Part shown: piece after piece, positions 9,150-16,502 of the stretch | How the letters are laid out: each line of letters starts with the position of its first letter | Numbering within the stretch: position 1 is the stretch's first letter | Notes under the pieces: model-generated | The model's database searches: none | The model's input: only the letters and a program-made list of their open reading frames with translations | What the model was told of the DNA's origin: nothing | Program-made: the position numbers and the translations under genes | NCBI GenBank assembly: GCA_963802275.1 | Contig: CAWDIB010000006.1 | Span: 1-64,000, forward strand | DNA from: CAZMZW01 sp963802275 | GTDB lineage: Bacteria; Chloroflexota; Anaerolineae; Anaerolineales; Anaerolineaceae | Direction: 5' to 3' | DNA: 64,000 nucleotides

Positions 9150-9185
9150 AACAAGGCTGCCCACCAATGACAGCCTTGTTTTTGA
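9150..9185 (+). terminator. Rho-independent terminator of hsp20
   Basis: A 10-bp perfect stem, AACAAGGCTG with CAGCCTTGTT (9150-9180), around an 11-base loop and followed by TTTGATT. It starts 16 bases after the hsp20 stop and separates it from the convergent SDR gene. Confidence 0.9.
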
Positions 9186-9194
9186 TTCAGCCAA

Positions 9195-10073
9195 TTAAAC
9201 CAAGGGTTTGATTGGTTTATGCCGTCGCAGCAACAAAGGACCCAGGTGATCAATCAACCGCCCAAATAGTGGTTCCAGCCATTTGGAAATTGCCAGCATC
9301 CCAGGCACATACACCACCCGGCGTGGGTGGTCCAGCAGGTTCACAATGGCCTCTGCCACTTTTTCTGCAGAAACCGAAAATTGTTCCGCCGGTACTGAAC
9401 CGCCATTGGGTAGCTGGCGGGCTGTCTGGAAGAATTCGGTTTTCACCGGACCCGGACGCACCGTGCTCACCTGTACCCCGCTGCCTTTCATTTCCCGGTG
9501 CAGAGATGTACTGAACGCATCCAGGAAGGCCTTGCTGGCCCCATACATGGCAATGCCCTGGTTGGGCATTCCCCCGGCGATGGAACTGACGTTGATAATG
9601 GCGCCGCTGTCTTTCATCTGCATATGCGGCATTATCTTGCGTGTCAGCTGCACTACCGCGTTCACATTGACCTGCAGCATCTCCATGGCCGTCTGCTCCG
9701 GCATATCGACAAAGTACCCATACCAGCCAAACCCGGCATTGTTGATCAGCACGTCAGGCTGCATTCCACCCTGATGAATTTGGCGCAGGAGATTCTGTAC
9801 ATCCTCATCCCGCGAGAGATCGGCTTGGATAACTTGTGCAGTTCCCCCTGATGCATTGATTTCTTTGGCCAGCTGTTCGAGCTTCTCCATGCGCCGCGCA
9901 ACCAGGATGACTTTTAATCCTTTCCTGGCCAGCAGGCGTGCCGTTGCCGCCCCTATCCCGCTGGAAGCACCGGTGATCAGCGCCATCTTGCCCGCAAAAC
10001 GGCTTGGTTTATAGACTTGATTCTTCAATGGTTGCTGCTTTCCTTGAAAATGGCTAAATTGCTTGGGAGGCAC
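9195..10073 (-). CDS. Short-chain dehydrogenase/reductase (SDR) family protein
   Basis: Up to 292 residues. Classical SDR motifs: cofactor loop TGASSGIG (about 35-42), NNAG in LINNAGFG, catalytic serine in INVSSIAGG, and YGASK as the YxxxK pair. An arginine a few residues after the first beta strand (LVARRMEKL) suggests NADP(H). The substrate is unknown. The GTG at 10071-10073 overlaps the upstream epimerase gene by 20 bases; a TTG 42 bases further on (10029-10031), after AAGGAA, is an alternative start. Third gene of the TetR-epimerase-SDR operon. A hydrophobic C-terminal stretch (GMLAISKWLEPLFGRL) could contact membrane. Confidence 0.9.
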   Translation of the reverse strand: MPPKQFSHFQGKQQPLKNQVYKPSRFAGKMALITGASSGIGAATARLLARKGLKVILVARRMEKLEQLAKEINASGGTAQVIQADLSRDEDVQNLLRQIHQGGMQPDVLINNAGFGWYGYFVDMPEQTAMEMLQVNVNAVVQLTRKIMPHMQMKDSGAIINVSSIAGGMPNQGIAMYGASKAFLDAFSTSLHREMKGSGVQVSTVRPGPVKTEFFQTARQLPNGGSVPAEQFSVSAEKVAEAIVNLLDHPRRVVYVPGMLAISKWLEPLFGRLIDHLGPLLLRRHKPIKPLV

Positions 10074-11040
10074 GCTTGCTTCGCCACCAGCGGATGGTGT
10101 CGGTCACGCTCTTTAACAGCGGCCTGGCGCGATAGCCCAGTTCGCGGCTGGCTTTGGCATGGCTGATGACCGAATTGCCGCATACCGTATCCAATGAATA
10201 GGTGGTGAACTTGGGCGTCTGGCGGGTGAGCCGGTAATACAGCGGTCCCATCTTTGCTGCCAGTCTGGCGATCGACAGCGGGATCATAAAGGTGGCGGTG
10301 GCAAAACCCATCACTTTTTGCACCAGGTCTTTCAAGCGGTTGATTTTGATCTGTTCGCCGGACAGGATGTACACCTCGCCGCTGCGTCCCTTTTCAACCG
10401 CCAGGATCATACCCCTCGCCACATCGCTTACATCCACAAAGTCATACGCTCCTTCGATGAGGACATGTGCTTTTTTCTGCATGAAACCGCGCAGCAATTC
10501 CCCCATTTCTGAACCGCGGAAGTCAAACGGTCCGATCACCCCCGTCGGGCACACAATGACCGCATCCTGGCCTTTGCGCACCGCCTCTTGCACCGCCAGT
10601 GAGGCTTCCGCTTTCGAGCGGTCATATTCGCCTTCCGGGTTGTTTGGGTCAAAAGGCACACGCTCGTCGATCACTCCCTCACAACTGCGGCTGAGGGCAT
10701 GGATGGAAGAGGTGTATAACACCCGCTTGACCCCGCTTTTCTTCGCCGCCTTGAGAATATTTTTGGTGCCCTCGATGTTCACTTTGCGCACAAACTCATC
10801 CCTGCCCGGCATGATCGAGATGATGCCGGCCAAATGGAATACATAATTCACTCCCTGCATGGCTTCAATCAGGGAAGGCAGATCCAGTACATTCCCGCTA
10901 ACCAGTTCCACCTCCAGCCCGTCCAATGCCCGCGTGTCCTCCCCTGGCAGCACCAGGGCCCGTACCCGGCTCCCGCCCTTGATCAGCTGGCGCACCAGCA
11001 CGTTGCCGATGTGTCCGGCAGCTCCTGTAACTAAAATCAT
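10054..11040 (-). CDS. NAD-dependent epimerase/dehydratase family protein (extended SDR)
   Basis: 328 residues. Rossmann motif TGAAGHIGNVLVRQL (about 5-19), YTSSIHALS for the catalytic serine, and YDRSK as YxxxK (about 139-143). The dihydroflavonol-reductase/3-beta-HSD-like branch of extended SDRs looks closest. The substrate is not evident. Start and TetR stop overlap by 4 bases (ATGA), so the two are translationally coupled, and the downstream SDR overlaps its end. The neighbouring regulator suggests inducible metabolism of a small hydrophobic or aromatic compound; this is inference. Confidence 0.88.
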   Translation of the reverse strand: MILVTGAAGHIGNVLVRQLIKGGSRVRALVLPGEDTRALDGLEVELVSGNVLDLPSLIEAMQGVNYVFHLAGIISIMPGRDEFVRKVNIEGTKNILKAAKKSGVKRVLYTSSIHALSRSCEGVIDERVPFDPNNPEGEYDRSKAEASLAVQEAVRKGQDAVIVCPTGVIGPFDFRGSEMGELLRGFMQKKAHVLIEGAYDFVDVSDVARGMILAVEKGRSGEVYILSGEQIKINRLKDLVQKVMGFATATFMIPLSIARLAAKMGPLYYRLTRQTPKFTTYSLDTVCGNSVISHAKASRELGYRARPLLKSVTDTIRWWRSKRASQAI

Positions 11041-11639
11041 TCGTTATCGCTCCTTTTTCGCAATCCTTCCAGCAATATCTGCAGCCCTTCCCGTCCGACC
11101 TTGTCCCAATTGGCTCCCTGCGGGTCCAGTTGGCTTTGCAGGATGATGCCGCACACCAGCGCCATGATCAGCCAGGCAGCCGTTTGCGCATCCCTTTCCG
11201 CCAGCAGTCCATCCTCCATCCCTTTTTGCATGAATCGCGCGATTTGCTGCTGGTAACTGCGGTAGGGTGCAATGGTTCTCTTCCATACTTCCTCATCCCG
11301 GCTGGCCTGCGACCAGAACTCTAGGAACATCGGCAGCCGTCCGCTGGCGGACTGGTAGATGAAACCGAACATGTTGCCCATTTGTGCCAGCAGTTCCGGC
11401 GCCGGTCGGGACGTTCCAGTCAGGGTTTGCAACAGCCGGTCGAGTTGTTTCAGCCAGTCTTCCAACAACGCCACGAACACCGCATGTTTGGAAGGGAAGT
11501 GATGATAGAATGCGCCCTTGCTCATTTTGGCATCCTCACAAATTTCCGCCACCCCGCTGGCGTCATACCCGGAGCGGGCAAAACATCTGGCGGCTGCGCT
11601 TAAGAGCTGCTCACGGGTTTCATGGCTGCGTTCTTGCAT
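11037..11639 (-). CDS. TetR/AcrR family transcriptional regulator
   Basis: 200 residues. The N-terminal helix-turn-helix (TREQLLSAAARCFARSGYDA, then GVAEICEDAKMSKGAFYHHF, about 27-46) is typical TetR; the rest is a helical ligand-binding and dimer domain. First gene of an operon with an epimerase (4-base overlap) and an SDR. A strong palindrome 24 bases before the start codon indicates autoregulation of the operon. The inducer is unknown. Confidence 0.94.
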   Translation of the reverse strand: MQERSHETREQLLSAAARCFARSGYDASGVAEICEDAKMSKGAFYHHFPSKHAVFVALLEDWLKQLDRLLQTLTGTSRPAPELLAQMGNMFGFIYQSASGRLPMFLEFWSQASRDEEVWKRTIAPYRSYQQQIARFMQKGMEDGLLAERDAQTAAWLIMALVCGIILQSQLDPQGANWDKVGREGLQILLEGLRKRSDNE

Positions 11640-11662
11640 TTGGTTAATCCTTGAAAATAATC

Positions 11663-11680
11663 ATACCGACTGGTCGGTAT
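11663..11680. promoter_or_regulatory. TetR-type operator palindrome
   Basis: ATACCGACTGGTCGGTAT: 8-base arms ATACCGAC/GTCGGTAT around a 2-base centre, located 24 bases upstream of the TetR start. The ACCGAC-N2-GTCGGT core resembles known operators of TetR-family repressors. It most likely binds the regulator encoded next to it. Confidence 0.82.
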
Positions 11681-11713
11681 TTATTCTAACTGATATGGGC
11701 GGCATGTCAAGCA

Positions 11714-11743
11714 TAAAAAAAGCCCGCCATTTACGGCGGGCTT
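11714..11743 (-). terminator. Rho-independent terminator of the lipoprotein gene
   Basis: Stem AAGCCCGCC with GGCGGGCTT (11720-11743) around a 6-base loop; on the minus strand it is followed by TTTTTTTATGC. It lies 25 bases beyond the lipoprotein stop codon. Confidence 0.9.
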
Positions 11744-11768
11744 GGCACTTTATTTCAATATGTTGTAC

Positions 11769-12624
11769 TTAATTGCAGGTATCAAACGAGATGTCCTTGT
11801 AGACTTCACTTCGAAGCAGTTCCTCGTTGCTTTTCCCTTTCACTACAAACTGGTAGTAAAACGTGGAAAACTCAAAGCCGCGCGGATTTTTCACATTGGT
11901 TTCTGTATAGGTAAAGGTGTACTCCCCATTTCCCAAAGGTTTCATGGCATAGCCGCCATCCCAGGGTCCTAGCCCCCCTCCCTCATGGTCCCATAATCGG
12001 TTGAAGACCACCACCTGAAATATTTTTTCTGGTTGTGACAAATGGATATTGAGCGTCATTTTAACGGGACCGCAGGTATTGGCTCCCTTGAAAAATTTAT
12101 TCACGCTTTTCGTTAAATTGATGACGTACATCCCTTGCGGGGTTTCAGTGGGCGGTGGGTTTTGTTGTTGTTGTTGATCCTGTTGCTGTTGCTGGTTTTG
12201 TTGCTGCGCAGCTGCCTGGATACTCACCATTGCCTCGGCGTAATTACTCCAGGCCCCCTTGGAACTCTGTGCGCGCACGCGCAGGACGTGCGTGCCGCTC
12301 ACCGTTGGCTGCCAGGTGTACTTGAGTGCCACCAGTTGCTGCTTTGAATCCGGCGTGACCATATTGCTGAGCACTGCGCCATCTACGCTCAATTCCACTG
12401 CCGCCACCCCATCCTGGGCGGTGGCATGGTAACTGATGTCGATCGGGTTCATCCCCAGCGTGGAACCGCTCACCGGCGCATCGATCACTGCCTGCAATGG
12501 ATAGGTTTGCTGGTTGGCCGCTGGTTCACTTGCCTCCCAGGCTGATGGTGATGCCGTTTCCTCCGCAGCCAGCCATGGACAATGCAATTAATGAGAACAA
12601 TAAGAATAGGGAAATCTTTTTCAT
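11769..12624 (-). CDS. Secreted lipoprotein with Gln-rich linker (frameshifted near 12,537)
   Basis: A two-part gene. From ATG 12,624 (GGAGG 6 bases upstream) a lipoprotein signal is read: KK, a hydrophobic core, and lipobox SMAGC with Cys20. That frame stops at 12,526-12,528. The main frame, open from just past a TAA near 12,587 to 11,769, encodes about 255 further residues with no start site of its own. Removing one base of the G run at 12,536-12,538 joins them. The mature part has an Ig-like beta domain (PVSGSTLGMNPIDISYHAT), a linker with two runs of five glutamines, and a C-terminal domain with GGYAMKPLGNGEYTFTY. It is probably surface-anchored; function unknown. Confidence 0.75.
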
Positions 12625-12757
12625 GGGTCACCTCCAAATGGCATTTCGGAATATCCTTATGGATATTATAGCAATTTGTATCAACAACCATGCATTTTTC
12701 ATCTGCTCTATCTGGTAAACTTGGGTGAAATCACCTTAAAAACTAATTGGAGGTTTC

Positions 12758-13150
12758 ATGCCCGATTTCAAGACCAAACCCATCCCGACGGAAAAACCGC
12801 TTATCAAACACTCTGAGCGGCCTTGGGGTGAACAGTGGATCTATGCCCACAACATCGAATGCACCACTTCCATCGCCCGCATCAATCCCAACCAGCGCCT
12901 CAGTCTTCAAATCCATTCCGCCCGTGCCGAGCTGTGGATCATCCTCGACGACGGAGCTGTGGTGCAGCTGGGTGATGAGACCATTTATCCCAAGAAAGGG
13001 GACCAGATCTGGATCCCTGCCGGTGTTAAACACCGCTTTGGCAGCAACGGTCCCGAGGTGCGCTTCATGGAAGTTGGTTTCGGTAATTGGCAGCAGGAGG
13101 ATATCGTCCGCCTTGAAGATGATTATGCCCGCCCCAAAGAAGGCGAATAA
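12758..13150 (+). CDS. Cupin-domain protein, mannose-6-phosphate isomerase type II-like
   Basis: 130 residues, a stand-alone cupin resembling the C-terminal domain of bifunctional mannose-1-phosphate guanylyltransferase/phosphomannose isomerase. It opens with ERPWGEQWIYAHN, carries the cupin motif residues Q and H in LSLQIHSARAELWIIL (about 48-63), and has KGDQIWIPAGVKHRF as the second cupin motif. Metal-dependent sugar-phosphate isomerase activity is possible but unproven for a lone domain. ATG follows TTGGAGG. It converges on an RmlD-like gene across a shared terminator. Confidence 0.82.
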   Translation: MPDFKTKPIPTEKPLIKHSERPWGEQWIYAHNIECTTSIARINPNQRLSLQIHSARAELWIILDDGAVVQLGDETIYPKKGDQIWIPAGVKHRFGSNGPEVRFMEVGFGNWQQEDIVRLEDDYARPKEGE

Positions 13151-13170
13151 GCGCCAGTCTTATTAAATCA

Positions 13171-13206
13171 AAATCCCGCCAGTAATTCGCCGGCGGGATT
13201 TTTTTA
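13171..13206. terminator. Bidirectional terminator between cupin and RmlD-like genes
   Basis: Stem AAATCCCGCC with GGCGGGATTT (13171-13201) followed by TTTTATT on the plus strand and by a weaker T-rich tail on the minus strand. It sits between two convergent stop codons 57 bases apart. Confidence 0.87.
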
Positions 13207-14082
13207 TTAAATCACTTTTTGTTTTTTCAACTCGGCGATGATGTTCTTCATTTCCGTCTGCCAGGTTGGCATGCTGAACCCAAAGGTTGGCTCGAGCAGC
13301 ACGCTGGTCATCACCGAGTAATGGGCTCGGCGGGCTGGTTTGCGCGTATCAACATAGTTGGTTTCCTCCACCAGGCTGGCATCTATTCCAGCCAGTTGCA
13401 GGATGTAGCGAAGCATGCTTGTGCGCGAGACAGCCGGCTCGCTGGCGATATGATAGGTGCCCCATTCATGGGTTGGAATGATCTTGCTCATCGCCCAGCC
13501 CACATCCCGCGTGGAACAGGCGGAGGACCACATGTCACCACCCACCACCGTCTTCTCGCCGGCTTTGGCTTTTTTAATCAAATTGAGGATCGGGTTGATC
13601 TCCGGTCGTCCGCCCAGCCCGAACAGCCACGGCAGCCGTAAAACAAAATATTTCTGCATCCGTTGCTTGATGAGCTGCTCGGAGGCATACTTGGTCTGCC
13701 CGTAAATGTTGAGCGGATGCTTCATGGAAAATTCATGGTACGGACCCTCATCATCGTGCCCGGAAAAAACGCTGTCGGTGCTGCCATAGCACATCACCCC
13801 GCCGGTTTCCACCAGCGCGCGCACCAGGTTGAGCGTCGAGTTGAAATTACTGCGCCAGCCCTCCCTGGGATCCTTTTCCACCACATCCGGGTTGCGGCTG
13901 GCCGCCAAATGCACCACGGCATCCGGTTTGTGTTTCAATACGAAATCGCGCGTTTTGCCAAAGTCCGCCAGGTCCAGCTCTGCGTGGGTTGGAAACGGGA
14001 CGACCTCGAACTTGTTCTCCAGCAAGACCTTGACCACATCGCTGCCCAACATGCCCTGGGCGCCGGTGACTGCTACTTTCAT
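13207..14082 (-). CDS. RmlD-like NAD(P)-dependent sugar reductase
   Basis: 291 residues of the dTDP-4-dehydrorhamnose reductase group of extended SDRs: VTGAQGMLGSDVVKVL (about 4-19), HLAASRNPD, and YGQTKYASEQL giving YxxxK. It also resembles methionine adenosyltransferase beta-subunit-like proteins. Reduction of a nucleotide-linked 4-keto sugar is the family role, but no rmlABC genes are adjacent, so the substrate is uncertain. AGGAG lies upstream of ATG. Complete length. Confidence 0.85.
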   Translation of the reverse strand: MKVAVTGAQGMLGSDVVKVLLENKFEVVPFPTHAELDLADFGKTRDFVLKHKPDAVVHLAASRNPDVVEKDPREGWRSNFNSTLNLVRALVETGGVMCYGSTDSVFSGHDDEGPYHEFSMKHPLNIYGQTKYASEQLIKQRMQKYFVLRLPWLFGLGGRPEINPILNLIKKAKAGEKTVVGGDMWSSACSTRDVGWAMSKIIPTHEWGTYHIASEPAVSRTSMLRYILQLAGIDASLVEETNYVDTRKPARRAHYSVMTSVLLEPTFGFSMPTWQTEMKNIIAELKKQKVI

Positions 14083-14132
14083 AAGAATTTCTCCTCGATT
14101 TTAAAATGTCTTTTGATTATAAAACGTACTTT

Positions 14133-15262
14133 TTATTTTGGTTCATTTAAATCATCATCAGAAATTACCCGCTGAATGATCCCTCCCCCCACAACCATCT
14201 CGTCATCATAAAAAACCACCGATTGCCCCGGCGCAGCCGAATACTGCGGCTGCTCGAGGCGCACTTCCACCTGGTCAACCCCCAGTGGCAGCACCTCGCA
14301 AGGCTCCTCCGACTGCCGTGAACGCAGCCGTGCCTTTGCCCTGAGCGGTTCATTTAACTGCTCCAGTGCTATCCAGTTCAGGTGATTGGCGATCAACCTA
14401 CTGACGGCAAGCGCTTTTTTCGGTCCAACAATGACGTCATGCTTGTGCGCATCGATGCGCAACACATACAGCGGCTGTGGGCTGCCACCCAGGTTCAATC
14501 CCCGCCGCTGCCCCACCGTGAAGTGGTGAATACCCTCGTGCCTGCCCACCTGCCGGCCTTGCTCATCCAGGATGCGCCCGGGTTTGCTTTCAGTCTTAAT
14601 GAAAAGGTCTTGGTACTCCCCGCTGTCGATGAAATCCTGGCTTTCCGGCTTGTCCGCCAGGTGGCCGAATCCCGCCTCGGCAGCCAACGCCTTCACCTTT
14701 GCTTTGTTCAGTTCTCCCAGCGGGAACAGCGTTTGCGCCAGTTGCGCCTGTGATAGGCGGTACAGGAAATAGGACTGGTCCTTTTTCAGGTCGGCTGCTT
14801 TTTTCAGCAGGAATCGTCCGCTGGTTCGTCATCATTCACTATGCGCGCATAATGACCGGTGGCAAAGCGTTCGAACTCGATCCCGCTGGCGCGGGCGTGC
14901 TCGAGCAGCGCTCCGAACTTGATGAACTGGTTGCATAGCACGCACGGGTTGGGCGTGCGCCCGGCCAGGTATTCGCTGGAAAAATTGCGCAGCACCGCCT
15001 GTTCATACTCCTTCATTAGGTCAATCGTATGGTGCGGGATGCCAATTTTTCGGCAGATCTCTTCCACTGCGGTAATATCCTCCTCCTCGCTGGCACCGTA
15101 GCATCCGCTCCTGCGCGAACCAACTGCCTGCCCGCCCCCCTGCCATAGGCGCATGGTCAGCCCGACCACCTCGTGACCTTGCTGCAGTAAAAGCAGGGCC
15201 GCCATGCTGGAATCCACCCCCCCGCTCATCCCCACCGCAATTTTTGTTTTTTGTCTGGCCAT
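14133..15262 (-). pseudogene. mnmA: tRNA-specific 2-thiouridylase MnmA (one frameshift near 14,807-14,830)
   Basis: Installs sulfur at U34 of tRNA Lys, Glu and Gln wobble positions. The N-terminal part (15,262 to about 14,830) has the PP-loop VGMSGGVDSSMAALLL, GLTMRLW and TPNPCVLCNQFIKFGALL, then ATGHYARIVNDDEPADD. That frame stops at 14,804. Continuing one base out of frame gives FLLKKAADLKKDQSYFLYRL, exactly the next conserved MnmA segment, then the C-terminal beta domains to 14,133. One missing base restores a protein of about 376 residues. An essential-class gene, so a sequence error is more likely than decay. Start is MARQKTKIAVG; farther upstream codons come from a repeat. The usual third cysteine (SxxxCF) is replaced by SQDFID. 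Confidence 0.9.
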
Positions 15263-15300
15263 GATTATTTGGTGTTCATTAAACCACTTAATAGCCTTTT

Positions 15301-15335
15301 CGCGAGGAACGCAGTGACGAAGCAATCTCATTACC
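15301..15335. repeat. Repeat copy 1, CGCGAGGA(A/G)CGCAG type
   Basis: Begins CGCGAGGAACGCAGTGACGA and ends AGCAATCTCATTACC. It differs from copy 3 at a few positions and lies 38 bases upstream of the mnmA start. Confidence 0.8.
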
Positions 15336-15442
15336 CCAGCCTCCCTTCGGGTTTATCTCTCTTTTCTTAAGACTCGATTGATGAAGCTGGCGCCCTCGCC
15401 AGCGCCAAACTTTTATTGTTGCACAACATCCTTATTACACAT

Positions 15443-15484
15443 TCGCGAGGAAGATTGCCAGACCTGACGAAGCGATCTCATTAC
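15443..15484. repeat. Repeat copy 2, with altered middle
   Basis: Begins TCGCGAGGAAGATTGCCAGA and ends TGACGAAGCGATCTCATTAC. The outer thirds match copies 1 and 3, while the central part is replaced by AGATTGCCAGACC. It shares the flanking CAC/CAT-ATTCGCGAGG context with copy 3. Confidence 0.75.
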
Positions 15485-15496
15485 CACATGAAACAT

Positions 15497-15533
15497 TCGC
15501 GAGGAGCGCAGCGACGAAGCAATCTCATTGACC
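15497..15533. repeat. Repeat copy 3, most regular unit
   Basis: Begins TTCGCGAGGAGCGCAGCGAC and ends GAAGCAATCTCATTGAC. From memory, units of this type (nearly palindromic GAGGAGCGCAGCGACGAAGC) are widespread between genes in many environmental bacterial genomes. Confidence 0.8.
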
Positions 15534-15581
15534 AGGTTGAAACCGTTTCGGTAATAACAGTCGCGCTTTGTTTTCTGGTTC

Positions 15582-16211
15582 TTATATTCCATCCGCAACA
15601 CGTATGACTTTCCTCACCCTTTTTGACTGCGAAGTTGTCAATCCATCCATGCGCTGGTTAAGCGTATCCATGAATTGCCTCTTGTTATTGGTATTCACCG
15701 CCGCCAGGCTGCTTTCCGCATGCTGCGGCACCTCCTTGGAACGACAGGTTTGCAAATGCTCAATGAGAAAAGGAAAGATGGCTTTGTTGTATTCTTCTTT
15801 TGTGCCTGCCACAACAGCCAGCGTTTTAATGCCGTTGTCTGCCGTGATCACCGATCCCGCCCTGGTGACCTTCTTCACCAATTCCACCTGGGCAAAGATA
15901 TCATCTGCTTTCATGGCGGCAATGGTCGCCAGCGCCAGCATCCCGCCCCATACCAGCCGGTTCTCGCGGCTCTTGATCAGTTTCAGAAAGTCATTCACAT
16001 AAGGGGCTATCAACTCCGGCTGCAGATACCCAATCTCATACAGCGTCTTGATGCAATCGCTGGCAACATTGCTGTTTTTGTTCCACAGGTTTTCCGCCAA
16101 TTCGCGGATGCTTGCCGCATCCTTTTTCTCTACCATCTCCCGCGCCAGCTCCTGGTTGGGCACATCACTCCGTTGTCCTAGAGAGGTCGCTAATTTATCC
16201 AAAACGCTCAT
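15582..16211 (-). CDS. HEAT/armadillo-repeat protein, unknown function
   Basis: 209 residues, almost entirely helical, with repeated paired-helix units such as IRELAENLWNKNSNVASDCI, LYEIGYLQPELIAPYVNDFL, and ENRLVWGGMLALATIAAMKA (about residues 35-110). It is presumably a cytosolic scaffold. No catalytic motif. The start ATG has GGAGGCGGGC upstream. Downstream lies the repeat region, upstream tRNA-Asn. Confidence 0.75.
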   Translation of the reverse strand: MSVLDKLATSLGQRSDVPNQELAREMVEKKDAASIRELAENLWNKNSNVASDCIKTLYEIGYLQPELIAPYVNDFLKLIKSRENRLVWGGMLALATIAAMKADDIFAQVELVKKVTRAGSVITADNGIKTLAVVAGTKEEYNKAIFPFLIEHLQTCRSKEVPQHAESSLAAVNTNNKRQFMDTLNQRMDGLTTSQSKRVRKVIRVADGI

Positions 16212-16366
16212 GCCCGCCTCCTCTTGATTTTTCTATTATTATATGGATATATAAGCATCAATTCCACTGGTATGTCATGCTTTTCCAAGTGACTGATCCA
16301 AAATTGGCTAACTGGAATCATTTACCCCTTATCCAGCTTACAAAACTTTATTTATTAAAAAATGAG

Positions 16367-16440
16367 CTCCTCGACCAGGACTCGAACCTGGAACCTAGCG
16401 GTTAACAGCCGCCCGCTCTGCCGAATTGAGCTATCGAGGA
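16367..16440 (-). tRNA. tRNA-Asn (GTT anticodon)
   Basis: 74 nt. Acceptor TCCTCGA pairs with TCGAGGA; D arm AGCTC-AATTCGGCA-GAGC; anticodon loop CTGTTAA gives GTT; T arm CCAGG-TTCGAGT-CCTGG; discriminator G. The 3' CCA is not encoded. A T-rich stretch follows on the same strand. Confidence 0.97.
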
Positions 16441-16502
16441 AGGCAGGGTTATTATAAGGTCGCCCATTAAGGGACTGTCAAGCGCACTGAAGATTTATTT
16501 TA

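Larger units (their letters stand above)
15263..15581. other. Intergenic region with three dispersed-type repeats and a hairpin
   Basis: A gap of 319 bases between the HEAT-protein stop and mnmA start. It holds three degenerate copies of one repeat unit (15,301-15,335; 15,443-15,484; 15,497-15,533) and a GC-rich hairpin, GCTGGCG with CGCCAGC (15,386-15,403). No plausible gene was found. The mnmA promoter probably lies within or beside the first repeat. Confidence 0.7.

Noticed and set aside
12160..12220. CAA/CAG repeat tract considered as a tandem repeat or CRISPR array
   Set aside because: The units are 3 bases with no spacers and lie in frame within the lipoprotein, coding for glutamine.
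15301..15533. Three repeats considered as a CRISPR array
   Set aside because: The units differ from each other, the spacing is irregular, and no cas genes are nearby.
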